Below are positions 11,333-22,898 of a stretch of 64,000 bases of DNA, piece after piece. The translations under genes were made by a program, and so were the position numbers. The notes under the pieces were generated by a model. The model was not told the origin of the DNA and ran no database searches. It saw only the letters and a program-made list of their open reading frames with translations. Each line of letters begins with the position of its first letter. The first letter of the stretch is position 1. Source of the stretch: Hirundichthys speculiger (Eukaryota; Chordata; Actinopteri; Beloniformes; Exocoetidae); contig JAGFBZ010000860.1 in NCBI GenBank assembly GCA_018398805.1, positions 787,501-851,500 of the forward strand. The letters run 5' to 3'.

Positions 11333-11757
11333 CTAGAAAAGCACTCAGAGAGCGCCGACCTCCGCCAAGTGCAGCAATTCCCCCATATATTGATTTACAG
11401 ATTGCGATAAAATCTGCGTTCTGGATCAGATCCGGATCAGCCTTTGAAATTTGATAGAGGTTTCCATTGCCAATCCCTGAATCAAATTTCATGAGTTTTG
11501 AGCAATAATTAATGTAGATATTGAGAAACAAAATTTTTGGCCCCATTGGCCGCAATGTTATCAAAAATTTGAAAGCGATCCAGAATCCAGGATTTCTTCC
11601 GGATCACAGCCAAAATGAAATCAATTCTTCCTTTTCACATTTCTGACAACTCCTGAAAATTTCATCAAAATCCGTCCATAACTTTTTGAGTTATCTTGAA
11701 CACAGACAGACAACAGATAAATGCAGGCAAAAACATAACCTCTTTGGCGGAGGTAAT
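11333..11757 (-). repeat. Dispersed repeat R, copy 1
   Basis: It begins AACTAGAAAAGCACTC and ends TTTGGCGGAGGTAAT. Near its ends the sequence ACCTCCGCCAAG is matched by its inverted form (TTGGCGGAGGT). Two more copies are at 20158-20589 (same orientation) and 43044-43465 (opposite). No TSD can be called because the flanks are AAT-rich. I do not know the family's class; it has TIR-like subterminal repeats. Confidence 0.75.
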
Positions 11758-11999
11758 AAACATGTTCTTGGTTAAAACCAAACGTGAGAAATGTCACAAA
11801 GGCACTTTTATTAATGTTCAATATAAGAACATGTGCAAAAATTCACTGCTTTCAAAAAACAGCATTCTCTTGAAATAAATTAGTAAAGGGAAATGCACAG
11901 CTTTTAGTCAATAACAGCATAAAGTATGCAAAATGTAAACAAAAAATACTGACCAAAACTGACAGGTCAGCTTGCCATTTATGAAAACTTCAATCCTCC

Positions 12000-12751
12000 T
12001 CGTCTTAAATGCAACTCAAGCATTTCCTGCGCAAAACATTACTTGGGCAAACAACAGTCCAAACATTTAAACAATGTAAACAGTTTCTCGGAACGATTCT
12101 ACTTACTACCATAAGCTATGAAAAGTTGAAAACTTTGCAGAGGCAGGCATCCATGCTAGCTCGTACTTCCTTGTCCATTTTTGATAGCAACTTCATTAGC
12201 GAAATGATTTCGTCCAGGAAGCTGGTATCTGGGTTCAACTACTTTAAACATCTGAATAAAGCCTGTCTGTTCCCATGTAGCGATGGCAGCCATGTCTTTA
12301 GCGATGTGGTAAGCTATAGCTTCCACTTCCTACTTCTTATCAAAGGTGTGAGCGAGTGTGTTTTCCAGCGTGTCTTGTTTTGCTTTTGGGTTGGACTGGC
12401 CCGAGTTTACCTTCTTGACTTTCAGCACGCAGTTTAATGCGCTCTTCGTATTCGACTGCGTGTCATTGTTGTAAATGGTGACATAAATTGGTCGTGCTCG
12501 AACCCTTTGACTTGATGGGTTTTAAGCATTGTCTGCAGAATATATTTTTCTGCTCCGCATCGGAAACCTGGAATCCAAACCATCTCCATATGACTGATCC
12601 GTTGCTCCTTTTTTTTGGAAACTAGCTCCTCTTCAACAACTTCTCTTGAGTCAGATGCCATTGTTGTTTGTGTGTTGCTGCTCTTCTCCGGAAGGGATGA
12701 CGGCGGGAAAAGTGACACATCGTTACATCGTTTATATCGATATCGCTTCAT
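12000..12751 (-). pseudogene. hAT transposase relic with BED zinc finger
   Basis: The reverse-strand frame starts MASDSREVVEEELVSKKKE at 12661. After an A-run frameshift, the next frame gives SVIWRWFGFQVSDAEQKN, then CRQC and NLCHHLQQ*H. This is a BED finger (WxWFG, CxxC, HxxxxH) with a stop just before the last His. Further on come AIAYHIAKDMAAIATWEQ and FIQMFKVVEPRYQLPGRNHF, the conserved segment leading into the catalytic domain. BED fingers bind element ends. Frameshifts and stops make it non-functional. Confidence 0.85.
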
Positions 12752-12796
12752 CCTCTATCATGCGGCACTAAAAACCTGATATATCGTGCAGCCCTA

Positions 12797-14019
12797 CGTC
12801 TAAGCTTTGTTTCTTTCTTTCTTTTCCGTTAACTGAAGTGTTTAAACGAGGTGTGGCTGGTGCAAGGACGACCATCCTACTTTTTCAGATATGTTCAGGT
12901 AACTTGTCTTATATCCGGGTCAGTGTGGTGGCTGGAATGAAGTGCTGAGCAGACATGAACACTGCTGAGACGTCTGCTGGACTCGCTCCCAGGGGTCACC
13001 TCATTACTGATATATGCTGTTGTTTACATACTGCTTTTGCATAATAATCTGTATGTCATCTGGTGACCTCGACCTAAGAAAAGCAACAACTCAAGCAGTT
13101 GTCAGAAACCAACAGCTACATCTTGGGGTCTATATATACGTCTTTTACAGCTAAAGGTCAGTGAGCTACACTTCCTGCTCTGCATAAAGTTTCTTAACAG
13201 GATGAGTGCTTGTTAAAAGACTCTTTAAGACTCCCGTCTCACGTTAGGAGTGACCATGACGACGATCATCATCAGCAATGCATGAACGTCTCTGTTAACT
13301 CTGTGTTTAGTCATAAAACCAAACTATTCCACTGATGCTTATCCCTGTGTATCACAAATATCTGTGCAAACCTGTCCAGAGAGCGACATGATGTACAGAG
13401 AGCCGTGTTGTTAATATGTCAAAACAGCTTCTATGGAACATTTAATCCAAACTAAGACTGAATGATGTCACGCTGAAGAAAGGAAAAAGAAGTTTAATGT
13501 GTAATCATCACTATTTCAGCTTTAGATGCTCATGAAAGGATAAGGGCATCGAGCCACCGTTGTGAATAGTTCAGGAAGGGAAGTGAAGGGAAGAAATATT
13601 AGAGGAGAAACATTATGTGAGAAAGCAGATATCTTATGACCTTTTGTCAAGTGCTGACAAAGTTTCCTGAGGTTTGAATGAAATGACAGTTCTGGTAACT
13701 TTATAGCAGCTGGTTTTAACAGTCCTTCGTTTGTGGAGTATATGCCTATTGTGAACTTAGTCTTAAAGCTTTGTCCTACGGACTTTCAATGTGCGGTAAA
13801 TACAGGATGACGAGGGTGGAAACGAGCGTGTGGAAGCTGGAATCCACTCTGATCTGGGTCTGTGATGTCACTGTTCTCTGCAAATCTGAACAGCTCATTC
13901 AGTCACATGTTTTCAGACACAGAAGATCCTAAATTAAGTCACAGGGCAGTTTTTTTCTGATAGCATACTGCATTCATTCACATACCCACCCACCCCCCAA
14001 AGAAAAAACAAAACAAACA
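12797..14019. other. No gene seen
   Basis: Single-copy-looking DNA. There is a simple A/C-rich run at about 13988-14036. Confidence 0.45.
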
Positions 14020-14588
14020 AACAAAAAAAAAAACCATTAGCACCACCACCATGCCATTCAGTGAGGATGGTGTTCTTCTAAGCAAGGGCCTTGTTGACTG
14101 CTGTCGGCTTTGACCATTCGCTCTACTTTTGTCTTGACAGTATTGCAGAAGCTAAGAGGTGCTGTCTTGCATATCATAAGGTTTTTTTTTTCCTTGCATT
14201 GGTGCAGTGATGGCTTCCTCCTGGTTACTCAACCATGCATCTCAGTTTTGCAGAAGTACTTAGTAATTGTGGTTGTTTCAGACCAGTCTGCATTTCTCAT
14301 GATTTAACTTTGTGGTTTTTTTTTTCTTTGTGTCCCAAACATTTCTCCTGTTTGGACCAACAGATCCCCTCATCTTTCACTTCTTAATCACAGACTGATT
14401 GGTACTTATCAGCATTTTCAAGTCTTTGGATATCTTTTCAGTCTTATGCCCAGTAAATCCACTTGAAGGACCACAAACTCACTGACTATTTATATACAAA
14501 CAGATGAGGGAACGTATACCTTTAACCCACAATTAAACACATATACAAGGGGATGTAAACATTTTATCAGGGTCATTTAAGTGATTTC
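14020..14588 (-). mobile_element. Tc1/mariner-like fragment (degenerate)
   Basis: On the reverse strand near 14040-14075 a frame reads LTEWHGGGANG, which corresponds to the HGGGxIMxWG motif of Tc1 transposases. The sequence at 14550-14580 (GGGATGTAAACATTTTATCA) resembles the sub-terminal region of such elements. Stops occur throughout. No paired TIR was found, so the extent is approximate. Confidence 0.45.
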
Positions 14589-14589
14589 A

Positions 14590-14925
14590 AGTATTGGCAT
14601 GGACCTCACAATACGATATGTATCATGATACTTGGGTCACGATACAATATTATCCCGATATCACGATATACTACCCAGTTAATATCAAAATTAAAAGTAA
14701 AGATGAAAAATCAAGTTGCTGTATATGTTCATCAGATGATATTGATCATTCAGAGGACAAATTGAGTCAAAACTATTTGCTTTAAAACAACTTATTTATT
14801 GTTTATTATTACTGTTTTTGGAAAAAAAAATCGATATTAGGAGCTGAAAAATCAATATTATATTGGGTGGCGGAAAATCGCGATATATAGCCAAATCAAT
14901 TTTTTATTCACACTCCTACGAACGA
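14590..14925 (+). mobile_element. hAT MITE, second copy of the 8931-9424 family
   Basis: AGTATTGGCATGGACC, CGATATGTATCATGATAC and the block at 14700-14800 match the reverse complement of 9184-9420 almost base for base. The right end near CACTCCTA is weak and the left TIR is missing, so this copy is truncated. Confidence 0.75.
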
Positions 14926-16600
14926 CTATGTGATAATAAATGACTTGCTGCTTTTGCGTGATCAGTCATATATTCAAAATAAATGCACAGCCGCACACAT
15001 GAAAAACCAAAGCTACCGATGGGGCAAAGAAACTTGAAATTTCAGAGCACTGTCACTCGTTTTGACATTATTAGCAGGTTGACTGTTTTCGTTTGCTTTA
15101 GTGGGTCACTTTTGTTTTCTTGACAACAGACACGCCAACGCTTTAGCTGTCAGCGGTCGACGCCAAAGCGAGACGGCGGGCAACACAGGATGCCCACGGG
15201 ACTGTAGACGTGTATCAATGAAAATATAAAATAGCTCAGCTAGACAGCCAGTAGGCCACTAAGAGCTGTCTTGTATTCATTAGTGGGCCATGTCGTGAGG
15301 TCTATGGCTGGCAGCTGGACAGGACTGTGGGGATGGCGAGTGACAGGTTAGTGACAAGGCCTTCATCACAATCACGGGCACATCGAGAATGGGCTGCGGC
15401 ATGTCCCCGTGTGATCTATGTGTGTTGTGCAGACGTCTCAGTGCTTCTCTGCTGCGACTTGGTAGCGGGTACTGAGTCAGACGTGATAAATATTCCATCT
15501 GTTGAGAGGCCGTTTCCCTCCCCTGATCCCCTGCAGAATGAGCCATGAAAAGAACAGCCTGTCTGCTGTCTCTCTGCATACGTGCTTTTGTCTGAGTCTT
15601 GTCACTCTCTCTGCCTTCCAGTTTGTCAGTCCATCTCTGCCATCAGCTCTTGTGGGCACCGTCTGTCTTCCCCCGACTGTCTGTCCTCTCTTTGGTCTGC
15701 ACGTCTCTTTATTGTTCTGCAAATCCATGTTTAAAACTACAGCGGTATTTATAAATGTATTTATTTTAAACTCAGTTATATCAATCAGTCTAGACGTCTG
15801 ACTGGATCTGCTATGTGCCACGTATTAGTCCGTCATTACTGATACAGTCAAGTGAAAGTTATTTTCCATTTCCTGTGTGAGTTGATCAGTCTCTCACATC
15901 GTTGAGGAGGAACTTTGGTAAAATCTCCTTTTACAGAGCCTCAGTTCATTGAAGTTTTAGTTAAACACCTATGCACAGCTAGTTGAATTCAAGTCTGGTC
16001 TTTGGCTTTCAGGTCTGGGGTTTCTACTGAAATGCCTTGTTTGGTTTTGTGCTGGACAATTGACCTTTCGGTAAGCACCGCCCCCTTCCTAGTTACTGTT
16101 GCTAGGTCGGACAAACTTGCTGCTCCTGCATTAAGGACTGTGTTAATTCACTATTTTTCCAATGTGTATCATCAGTGTTAATATTATACTATAATAACTC
16201 CATGGTGAAATATTGCTGCTGGGGACCTGCAACAGTGACTCGAGGTGTTCAGAACATTTGGAGGAGACATTTTTAATTGTCTTTCCCAAGATAAAACAAA
16301 CGCTGGAAAAATGCAGGCTTTGGTTCAGTCATGTGTCCTTTCACACAAGCAACTAAACATGGGGGAAAATTAAAAAACACACCTACATTTAATCCACGGT
16401 AAGTTTACTTTGTTTATTAGATGATTGATTTAACCAACGTTTAGTAAAAGTAATAATATGATTTAGCAGCAGGGAGGGTGATGAGTTCTCTGTTAGCATT
16501 AGCTCTGGTCCATAGGTCTATCCCACACCAGAGCTATGTTAGCATGAGACAATCGCAGTTTATAGCTGGCTAGCGAGCTCTGGTCCATAGTAGAGAAGTC
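14926..16600. other. No gene seen
   Basis: Single-copy-looking DNA. The overlapping frames at 15280-15821 on both strands have no recognisable domains. A small repeat (AGCTCTGGTCCATAG) occurs at about 16500 and 16579. Confidence 0.4.
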
Positions 16601-16794
16601 ATCGACACTGGGTTTTTAATTAAATTGGAAACATACAATGCATTATAAATATATTTCAAATGAAATTCTGGTGACAATAAATTAGAATAAGAAGGCATAT
16701 ATGGCTATATTTTAAAATTGGTCATCATGGTGGTAATCAGAGAACTGAACAGTTTCTCAGGTGGTACGCAGGATTAAAAGTTTGAGAACCACTG
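16600..16794 (-). mobile_element. hAT terminal fragment (same family as 1805-2062)
   Basis: The right edge reads AAAAGTTTGAGAACCACTG, the reverse complement of the 1805 terminus. Adjacent sequence (GAACAGTTTCTCAGGTGGTACGCAG) also matches. The inner boundary is not defined. Confidence 0.6.
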
Positions 16795-16826
16795 TGCTAG
16801 AGGCAAAAAACAAAACTTCTGCCATA

Positions 16827-17476
16827 CAGTGATACATTATTTTTCACGGTTAATGGGGACCGAACGGGAGCCGGAGCTCCCCGAGCCAAAATAATGTCTT
16901 TAAAATATGTTAAAAATCCGCAAAATAGTAGCGAGGCACTGCAGCGAAACAAGACAAAGGCTCAACTGTGGTCTTTCTGTTACCTTCACAGCCTCTGGTC
17001 TCTGAACTGTAGTAAAGAAACTGCTGGTATTGTGCTATTTTTGGCTCGTAATTAGTGGCTAACATGCTAACAACAACAAAAAGTCTGGTTTTCTCTGCAT
17101 GGAACGAGCACTTTATTCTGGCACTGCAGGAACTTGTAACATCACACAGGTTGTATTGTTGGGCTCCTGTCGGTTAACAGAGAATGTAAATCTATACACG
17201 CTGGGCTGCTGTTTATGCTCACTACACTTTTCATCTAACCACGTTTTTGTTCTGCCGTCCCACAACACACACACTACATTACCCATAAGGCCACACCATT
17301 ACCCATAAGTCCACCTTCTTAAAGGGGCCAGGCTGGCTCACAACATTTCTTTGCTTTGAGAGAACGCGCACAACATCCTGTGATGTTTCTGCTATTTTTT
17401 ATTATATATTTCTGAAAAAAATCCGTAAATAACTAAAACCACGGAACTTAAAGCGCAAATTGGCGAGGGATCACTG
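16827..17476 (+). mobile_element. CAGTGATCCCTC-type MITE, copy A (650 bp)
   Basis: Starts CAGTGATAC after TA and ends GGCGAGGGATCACTG before TA, a 2-bp TA duplication typical of Tc1/mariner-pogo elements. Conserved inner parts are TTAATGGGGACCG, TAGCGAGGCACTGCAGCG and AACTTAAAGCGC. Other copies are at 27588-27823, 28105-28586, 47328-47624 and 57247-57812. It has no transposase. A 69-codon frame (17099-17308) recurs in the copy at 57427-57636 but looks neutral. Confidence 0.85.
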
Positions 17477-18217
17477 TATTACTTTACCTTTGATTCAAGT
17501 CACTGTATTTTATTATTTTGCATTATCTTTTGAGGAACACATATGTATGTACTACATCTGTATTTACAGTGATGCTCCTCTGATCGTATCAATCAGGCAG
17601 AGACAGTTAATTGACTTCTTTTCATTAAACCTACCATCTGGTTTATCAGTTTGCATGTTGCCTAAATAACATCCAACATGCCCTCCGCTGGCGTTCAGTG
17701 CCCATATTTGTGTGGCATATTTTTCTTGAGAAAGGACCAAGCCGGCAGGCAGGGAGATCTGCAGGGGGAACTAAAACACAAAGCAGCTCTCGCAGAAAGA
17801 ATTAACTCCACTTTTATCATTTAGCAGCAAGACAAATCGGGACGCAGGGACACGGTCTTCCTTTGAAACAACGCTGCTGGGTGGGTGACCTTCACTGCTC
17901 TCGTGTTAAATCCTTACACTCATCTAGTACTGTATCTCAGTGTCACAGAGAGCCTGAGCTTTAATAGAAATTTTTTATCAGGGTTTTCCACACATTATAA
18001 CTTTGGTGGGCCATCCCAGTACAATCTTGACAAAGAAACTTGACAAAGGTGAACACATCCCCTGGTGAACAATAACATGTCACATTACTCAGTGTCGTTG
18101 TTTATTTAGCTAAATATATGACAAAATGCAGACCAGCAGAACACACCATAATTCACTTGCTTGCAGATCCAACTCTGGCAACAATTACTTGAATTAAATA
18201 TAATCTGAATGACAATA
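17477..18217. other. No gene seen
   Basis: Single-copy-looking DNA without recognisable coding or repeat ends. Confidence 0.45.
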
Positions 18218-18492
18218 CAGTGGTACCTCTAGTCCCAAAATAATTGGTTCTTGAAGCAGTTTTGTAACCTGAAAATTTCGTAAGTAGAGACGCGTTTTAC
18301 ATGTAAATGCTATAATCCGTTCCAAGCCCCCCAAAATTCGGATATAAATTTCTTTTATAAATCATAAAAATGCATCAAAACATGTAACAAACTCATGTTA
18401 CCATTAGATTACTGCACAATAAACATAAAATGGGAGTTGTACATAAAAAACAAAGAATAAAGTAAAGAATAAAAATTATGTTCATTTACCTT

Positions 18493-18690
18493 TTAACTGC
18501 TATCGTCATCACCTTTTCTCTCAGCAGTGGTTTTTGGTCTTTTAAAGAACCGATCCAAGGACGTTTGCTTTTGTCGACTTTTAACAATCCTTCGAAAAGG
18601 TTCAAGGCTTACATCATCATAATGAGCGATAGCCCGACTAGTGAACACTTTTTCTGGTCGTTTTCTTTTCAACGAATTCCGAAATTTCAT
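18493..18690 (-). pseudogene. Tigger/pogo transposase C-terminal tail with PIP box
   Basis: The 65-codon reverse frame ends in a basic/polar tail containing QTSLDRFF (18544-18567) with flanking Lys/Arg, then a stop. QxxhxxFF is the PCNA-interacting (PIP) box. PIP boxes have been described in pogo transposases, which fits the TA-flanked TIRs of the host element. The start Met is arbitrary because the upstream coding sequence is deleted. The peptide may have been the end of an active transposase; nothing suggests it is expressed now. Confidence 0.65.
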
Positions 18691-18720
18691 GGAATTTTCC
18701 TAAAATGTCAAAGGGATGCC

Positions 18721-18940
18721 AGGAAGATGCTAGCCGATAACCAGGAAGATGCTAGCCAATAGCCAGGAAGATGCTAGCCGATAGCCAGGAAGATGCTAGC
18801 CGATAGCCAGTAAGATGCTAGCTGATAGCCAGGAAGATGCTAGTCGATAGCCAGGAAGATGCTAGCTGATAGCCAGGAAGATGCTAGCCGATAGCCAGGA
18901 AGATGCTAGCCCATAGCCAGGAAGATGCTAGCCGATAGCC
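18721..18940. repeat. 22-bp minisatellite, ten units
   Basis: Ten head-to-tail units of AGGAAGATGCTAGCCGATAG plus CC, all exactly 22 bp with no indels and zero to two substitutions each (GATAACC, CAATAGCC, AGTAAG, GTCG, GCTG, CCCATAG variants). It lies inside the Tigger-like element. Because 22 is not a multiple of 3, it is unlikely to have arisen as coding repeats. Confidence 0.97.
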
Positions 18941-19129
18941 AGTTGCAGAGCAGCTACAAGTATGCTTACGTTCGGTAAACTCTGGGAGTTGCGAGTAGCA
19001 GCGCGTACTATATTTTTGCCTTTTGTTTCCTGAAATTTCTTTCGTAACAAGAGCCAATATTTTCCCGTTGAGGTGTTTCATAACCTGAAAATTTTTATGT
19101 AGAGATGTTCGTAAGTAGAGGTACCACTG

Positions 19130-20157
19130 TATAAGTTTCTCACATCATTGTGAAATAAATTTGGACCATTTTCAATCTGTGTCCATTTCAAATGATTAAC
19201 AGATGAATCAATCAAGTGCTTTTGATTAGTATAAACTCTCTGCTACTTTATCTCTTGATTCTTATCGAGCCAGGAAGGGTATACCCAAGTTCTGCACACT
19301 GCTTCTGCATTCTGGTAATTCTTTTGGTTAATGACACAGAGAAATATATCATGCATTCATGTTGAGGTTGAATTTACCTAATTTTACAACCTGGTTTAAT
19401 TATGTCTTAATTAAAGAGCCTGTACGTCAGTAGACTCCAGGCCTTTCCTTCTGTGGGAACTTTTCCTGCAGCCTTTACTCCACCAGTACGTATCTGTCAT
19501 TATTTTCAGCTCTGCTTTTTTCTACTTTGTTCTTCGTCTCATAGCAGGTATCCGTGGCCTAAACGCCCTTTTCGTTGTCGGCATCTCTGTCCTGTCCTCG
19601 CCCAACCCCTTTCAGTCGCCCGCTGTGTCGTACACGCTTGAGACGGCTGAAGAGAAGAGTTGATGTGGGCTGTTTGGGTTGCGTTTGTAGATTAGCTATT
19701 ATATTAATTAAATTATAATGAATTGCGCTGAACTGGAATTAACTGGACTATAATAGGGTGGTAACAAACTGGATTTAATAGGAATATAATAGGATTAAAT
19801 TAGGATTGAACGGGTTGAATCGGACTGTATTTAATTGAAACTTGCATTGAGGTTATTAACGCTTTTTAAATTTATTCTACCTTAACTCTGCACACGCACA
19901 CCAAAGCAGCAGTTCCTGGTGTTCCTTCTCTTTTAACAACTTTCTTTAATCTCTCTTTCCAAAAAGCTTCAGGAAAAAAGTGGAGCAATGTTTTAAACAA
20001 ACTTTACTAACTTCAGAACTTCAGAAGGTGCATTACCTTTATACTAATACGAGTCTGCTCCAGTTAACAACAGCTATTATAGACACTTACATGCAGGAGC
20101 TGAATATTTATTTGAAAGTAAGTAAGTGAGAAGAAAATTTTGAAACCTTTCTTATAT
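19130..20157. other. No gene seen
   Basis: Single-copy-looking, with a low-complexity stretch of AATAGGATT-like motifs at about 19725-19840. Confidence 0.45.
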
Positions 20158-20589
20158 AACTAGAAAAGCACTCGGAGAGCGCAGACCTCCGCCAAGCGCA
20201 ACAGTTCTCCCATATAGCGATTTACAGATTGCAATAAAATCCGCGTTCTGGATCAGATCCGGTTCAGCCTTTGAAATTTGATAGAGGTTCTCATTGTCAA
20301 TCCCTGAGTGAAATTTCATGAGTTTTGGGCAATAATTAACGGAGATATTGAGAAACAAATTTTTTGGCCCCATTGACCGCAATGTTAGCAAAAATTTGAA
20401 AGTGATCCAGAATCCAGGATTTCTTCCGGATCACACCCAAAATGAAATCAGTTTTTCCTTTTCACATTTCTGACAACTCCTGAAAATTTCATCAAAATCC
20501 ATCCATAACCTTTTGAGTTATCTTGAACACAGACAGACAGACAGACAGATAAACGCTGGCAAAAACATAACCTTCTTGGTGGAGGTAAT
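20158..20589 (-). repeat. Dispersed repeat R, copy 2
   Basis: It runs from AACTAGAAAAGCACTCGG to CTTGGTGGAGGTAATG, with GACCTCCGCCAAG inverted near the ends. It matches copies 1 and 3 over its whole length. It contains a short ACAG run (20530-20548) like copy 3. It is not inside another element that I can see. Confidence 0.75.
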
Positions 20590-21109
20590 GAAAAATAATA
20601 ATTGATCGTATTAACATTGGCACAAAATATAGAGAAAAATATGGATCTATTGAAAATATGATCCACAGTTTTAAACCGAGTCCTTGAATGGGGCTGTTGC
20701 ACTAACCTGTCCGAGCATTCATGCTCTTGATGTACTGGGGGATAAGGGAGGAAATGTACCATAAAAGTGGCACTTGTTGAGGGGAAGATTTAACTCACGA
20801 GCTGCAGGGATGACAGAATTTCATCCGGGAGACCAGGCTGAACTGATTGTGTTTCAACAATCTCTGAGGTTAACTGGCCTTTACGTGACCTGTTTTATTG
20901 CATGAGGGGATTCTTGCTTTCATGAAAAGAGAAACACCAAGTCTTTATAAAAGAGGTAGTATTTTAACTGGATCACACACACCAGGGTGCTGTGTAGGAG
21001 GCGGTCCCAGCGGGACTGTTGCCATTTGATTTGGTTATAATGAGAAAATTATTCAATACAAAAATCTCTTTGATTAAATATATATATTTTAAAGGGGGAA
21101 TAAATAAAT
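20590..21109. other. No gene seen
   Basis: Single-copy-looking DNA between repeat R and a truncated Tc1. Confidence 0.4.
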
Positions 21110-21900
21110 ACAGAAACACTTTCATGTTCATCAAACCAATCTTTCACCAGTCTTGCTGGGTGTATTGATGCTTTGTCATCCTGATACACGGCACTGCCTT
21201 CAGGATACAATGTTTGAACCAGTGGATGAACATGGTCCTCCAGACTGGTTCGGTAGTCTCTGGCAGTGATGCACCCATCTAGCACGTATTGGACGTAGCA
21301 AGTATTGGACCAAGGGAATGCCTTGATATGGCAGCCCAAACCATCACTGATCCACCCCCATGCTGCCCTCTGGGCATGCAACAGTCTGGGTGGTCCGCTT
21401 CTTTGGGGCTTCTAACTTTCCCAGATGTGGGGAAAACAGTAAAGCTGGACTCATCAGAGAACAATTCATGTTTCACATTGTCCACAGCCCAAGATTTTTA
21501 CTCCTTGCACCACTTAAACCAATGTTTGTCACTGGAACGAGTGACCAAAGGTTTTGGTACAGTAGCCGGCTGTTTATACTGACCCTGTGGAGCTCCTGAC
21601 GGACAGTTCTGGTGGAAACAGGAGAGTTGAGGTGCACATTTAATTCTGCCGTGATTGGGCAGTTGTAGTTTTCTGTTTTGGGGATACAATCCAGGTTAGC
21701 ACCTGAACATCCCTTTCAGACAGCTTCCTCTTGGGTCCACAGTTAATCCTGTTGGATGTGGTTCGTCCTTCTTGGTGGTATGCTGACATCACCATGGATA
21801 CCGTGGCTCTTCATACATCACAAAGACTCTTCAACACAGATGTGCCTGCAAGACGTGGACCAACAACTTGTCCTCTTTTGAACTCTGATATGTCACCCAT
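21110..21900 (-). pseudogene. Tc1 transposase relic, third family
   Basis: From a Met codon at 21898-21900 the reverse strand reads ISEFKRGQVVGPRLAG (first helix-turn-helix), a stop, then KRKLSERDVQVLTWIVS. Further on are FSDESSFTVFPTSGKV with the first catalytic Asp, HGGGSVMVWAAIS, and VYQDDKASIHPARLVKDWF with the second Asp. The segment with the third acidic residue is deleted. Several frameshifts are present. This family (VMVWAAIS type) differs from the Tc1 relics at 6.0 and 40 kb. Confidence 0.85.
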
Positions 21901-22086
21901 GATGTTGCGTGGATTGTAATAATTTTAGCAAAACTGTGCTCTTACCCTGATAACTGAACCTTCACACTCTGCTCTTACTGGTGCTGTGTGCAATTAATGA
22001 AGACTGGACACCAGACTGGTCCGATTTAGCCATGAAACCTCCCACACTAAAATAACAGGTGTTTCAGTTTCATTTTCCAACCCCTG
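21110..22086 (-). mobile_element. Tc1-like transposon, 3' truncated, dead
   Basis: The transposase 5' side ends at 22086 with the inverted repeat AGTTTCATTTTCCAACCCCTG next to TA; reversed it is CAGGGGTTGGAAAATGAAAC, a known type of fish Tc1 end. The element runs on the reverse strand and stops at about 21110 inside the catalytic domain. The 3' quarter and the second TIR are missing. Confidence 0.85.
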
Positions 22087-22898
22087 TATGTAGGATTTGC
22101 ATTTGGACGAAACAAGTTTCTGAAAACTTTTTACTCCAAAAACACAATAATACTCCCACTCTGTAGCTCATTTACATCATTTCCCATTCAAATGTCTCAA
22201 CAAGCAAGAAAATAATGAGCACGGAAGCAGAAATGTTGTTTTTTTTTTTTTCAGGTCCATTTTATTTTTTTTTAACGGTCCAGAACTGACACAATTAAAC
22301 ATGTTTGAGACTTTTTAAAATACTTGTCTACTTGTTGAAACAGTGTCTATTCAGTGAAGGAATGCAAAAAAAAGAAAGGACCGTCTCTCACGAACCTCAG
22401 ATTGAAGTTCTCCTGGTTAGTGAACAGAAGTGTTTTTCTGATGAAAATTAATTGAAAAACATCCCATCTGACATGAAAAGCACATCATCAAAGTAAAAAT
22501 CCACGCACCCTCAAGTCACAACGGACTGCAGAGAAAGATGTTCTCATCCAGCTTGGGTGGACTATTTTAAAGATGTTCAGCTTGCAAATAGTTTTTCTAT
22601 TTTGCTGCAGTCAGACACAATTTCATCTGCATTTTAAATATATTTTACATGGGAGCTGGAAGTCCACCGTTTTCCTGCAGCGGGAGCAGCGCTCTTCATG
22701 CACCGGAGAGAAAGTATTTTCCCTGGTGCTTTCTGCAACTTTATCAAAACATCAGAGCAGACCGCTCCCTTTGTTTGATCTTAACCATAAAACCTTCACT
22801 GATGTCACCCCTGTGGTTTTGAAGAGTGGTTTTGAAGCCCGTATTTCTGAGCCACCTTTGCAGGAACTCACTCAACCTAACATCGATTAATCCAAAAG
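22087..22898. other. No gene seen
   Basis: Single-copy-looking DNA; the 105-codon forward frame at 22573-22890 has no recognisable domain. Confidence 0.4.

Larger units (their letters stand above)
11225..12796 (-). mobile_element. hAT (ZBED-type) transposon, dead, with nested repeat R
   Basis: Ends are TAGGGCTGCACAATAGG and ATCGTGCAGCCCTA. The flanks (ACGGTAAG left, CGTCTAAG right) are only loosely alike, so the TSD has decayed. The transposase is on the reverse strand at 12000-12751. A copy of dispersed repeat R (11333-11757) sits near the 3' end. Without R the element is about 1.15 kb, so much of the transposase is already deleted. Confidence 0.8.
18218..19129 (-). mobile_element. Tigger/pogo-like element carrying a minisatellite
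   Basis: Termini CAGTGGTACCTCTA and AGAGGTACCACTG are inverted repeats and are flanked by TA on both sides. Sub-terminal sequence (AACCTGAAAATTT, CGTAAGTAGAG) is also inverted. The 912-bp body carries the C-terminal tail of a transposase on the reverse strand (18493-18690) and a 220-bp minisatellite (18721-18940). The catalytic domain is gone. Confidence 0.85.

Noticed and set aside
12009..12437. 142-codon forward ORF
   Set aside because: Antisense shadow of the hAT transposase relic on the reverse strand.
17099..17308. 69-codon ORF shared with 57427-57636 (three residue differences)
   Set aside because: Both lie in the same MITE family. The few differences are about three amino-acid and one synonymous, which is what neutral drift between young copies gives, and copy C lacks the region.
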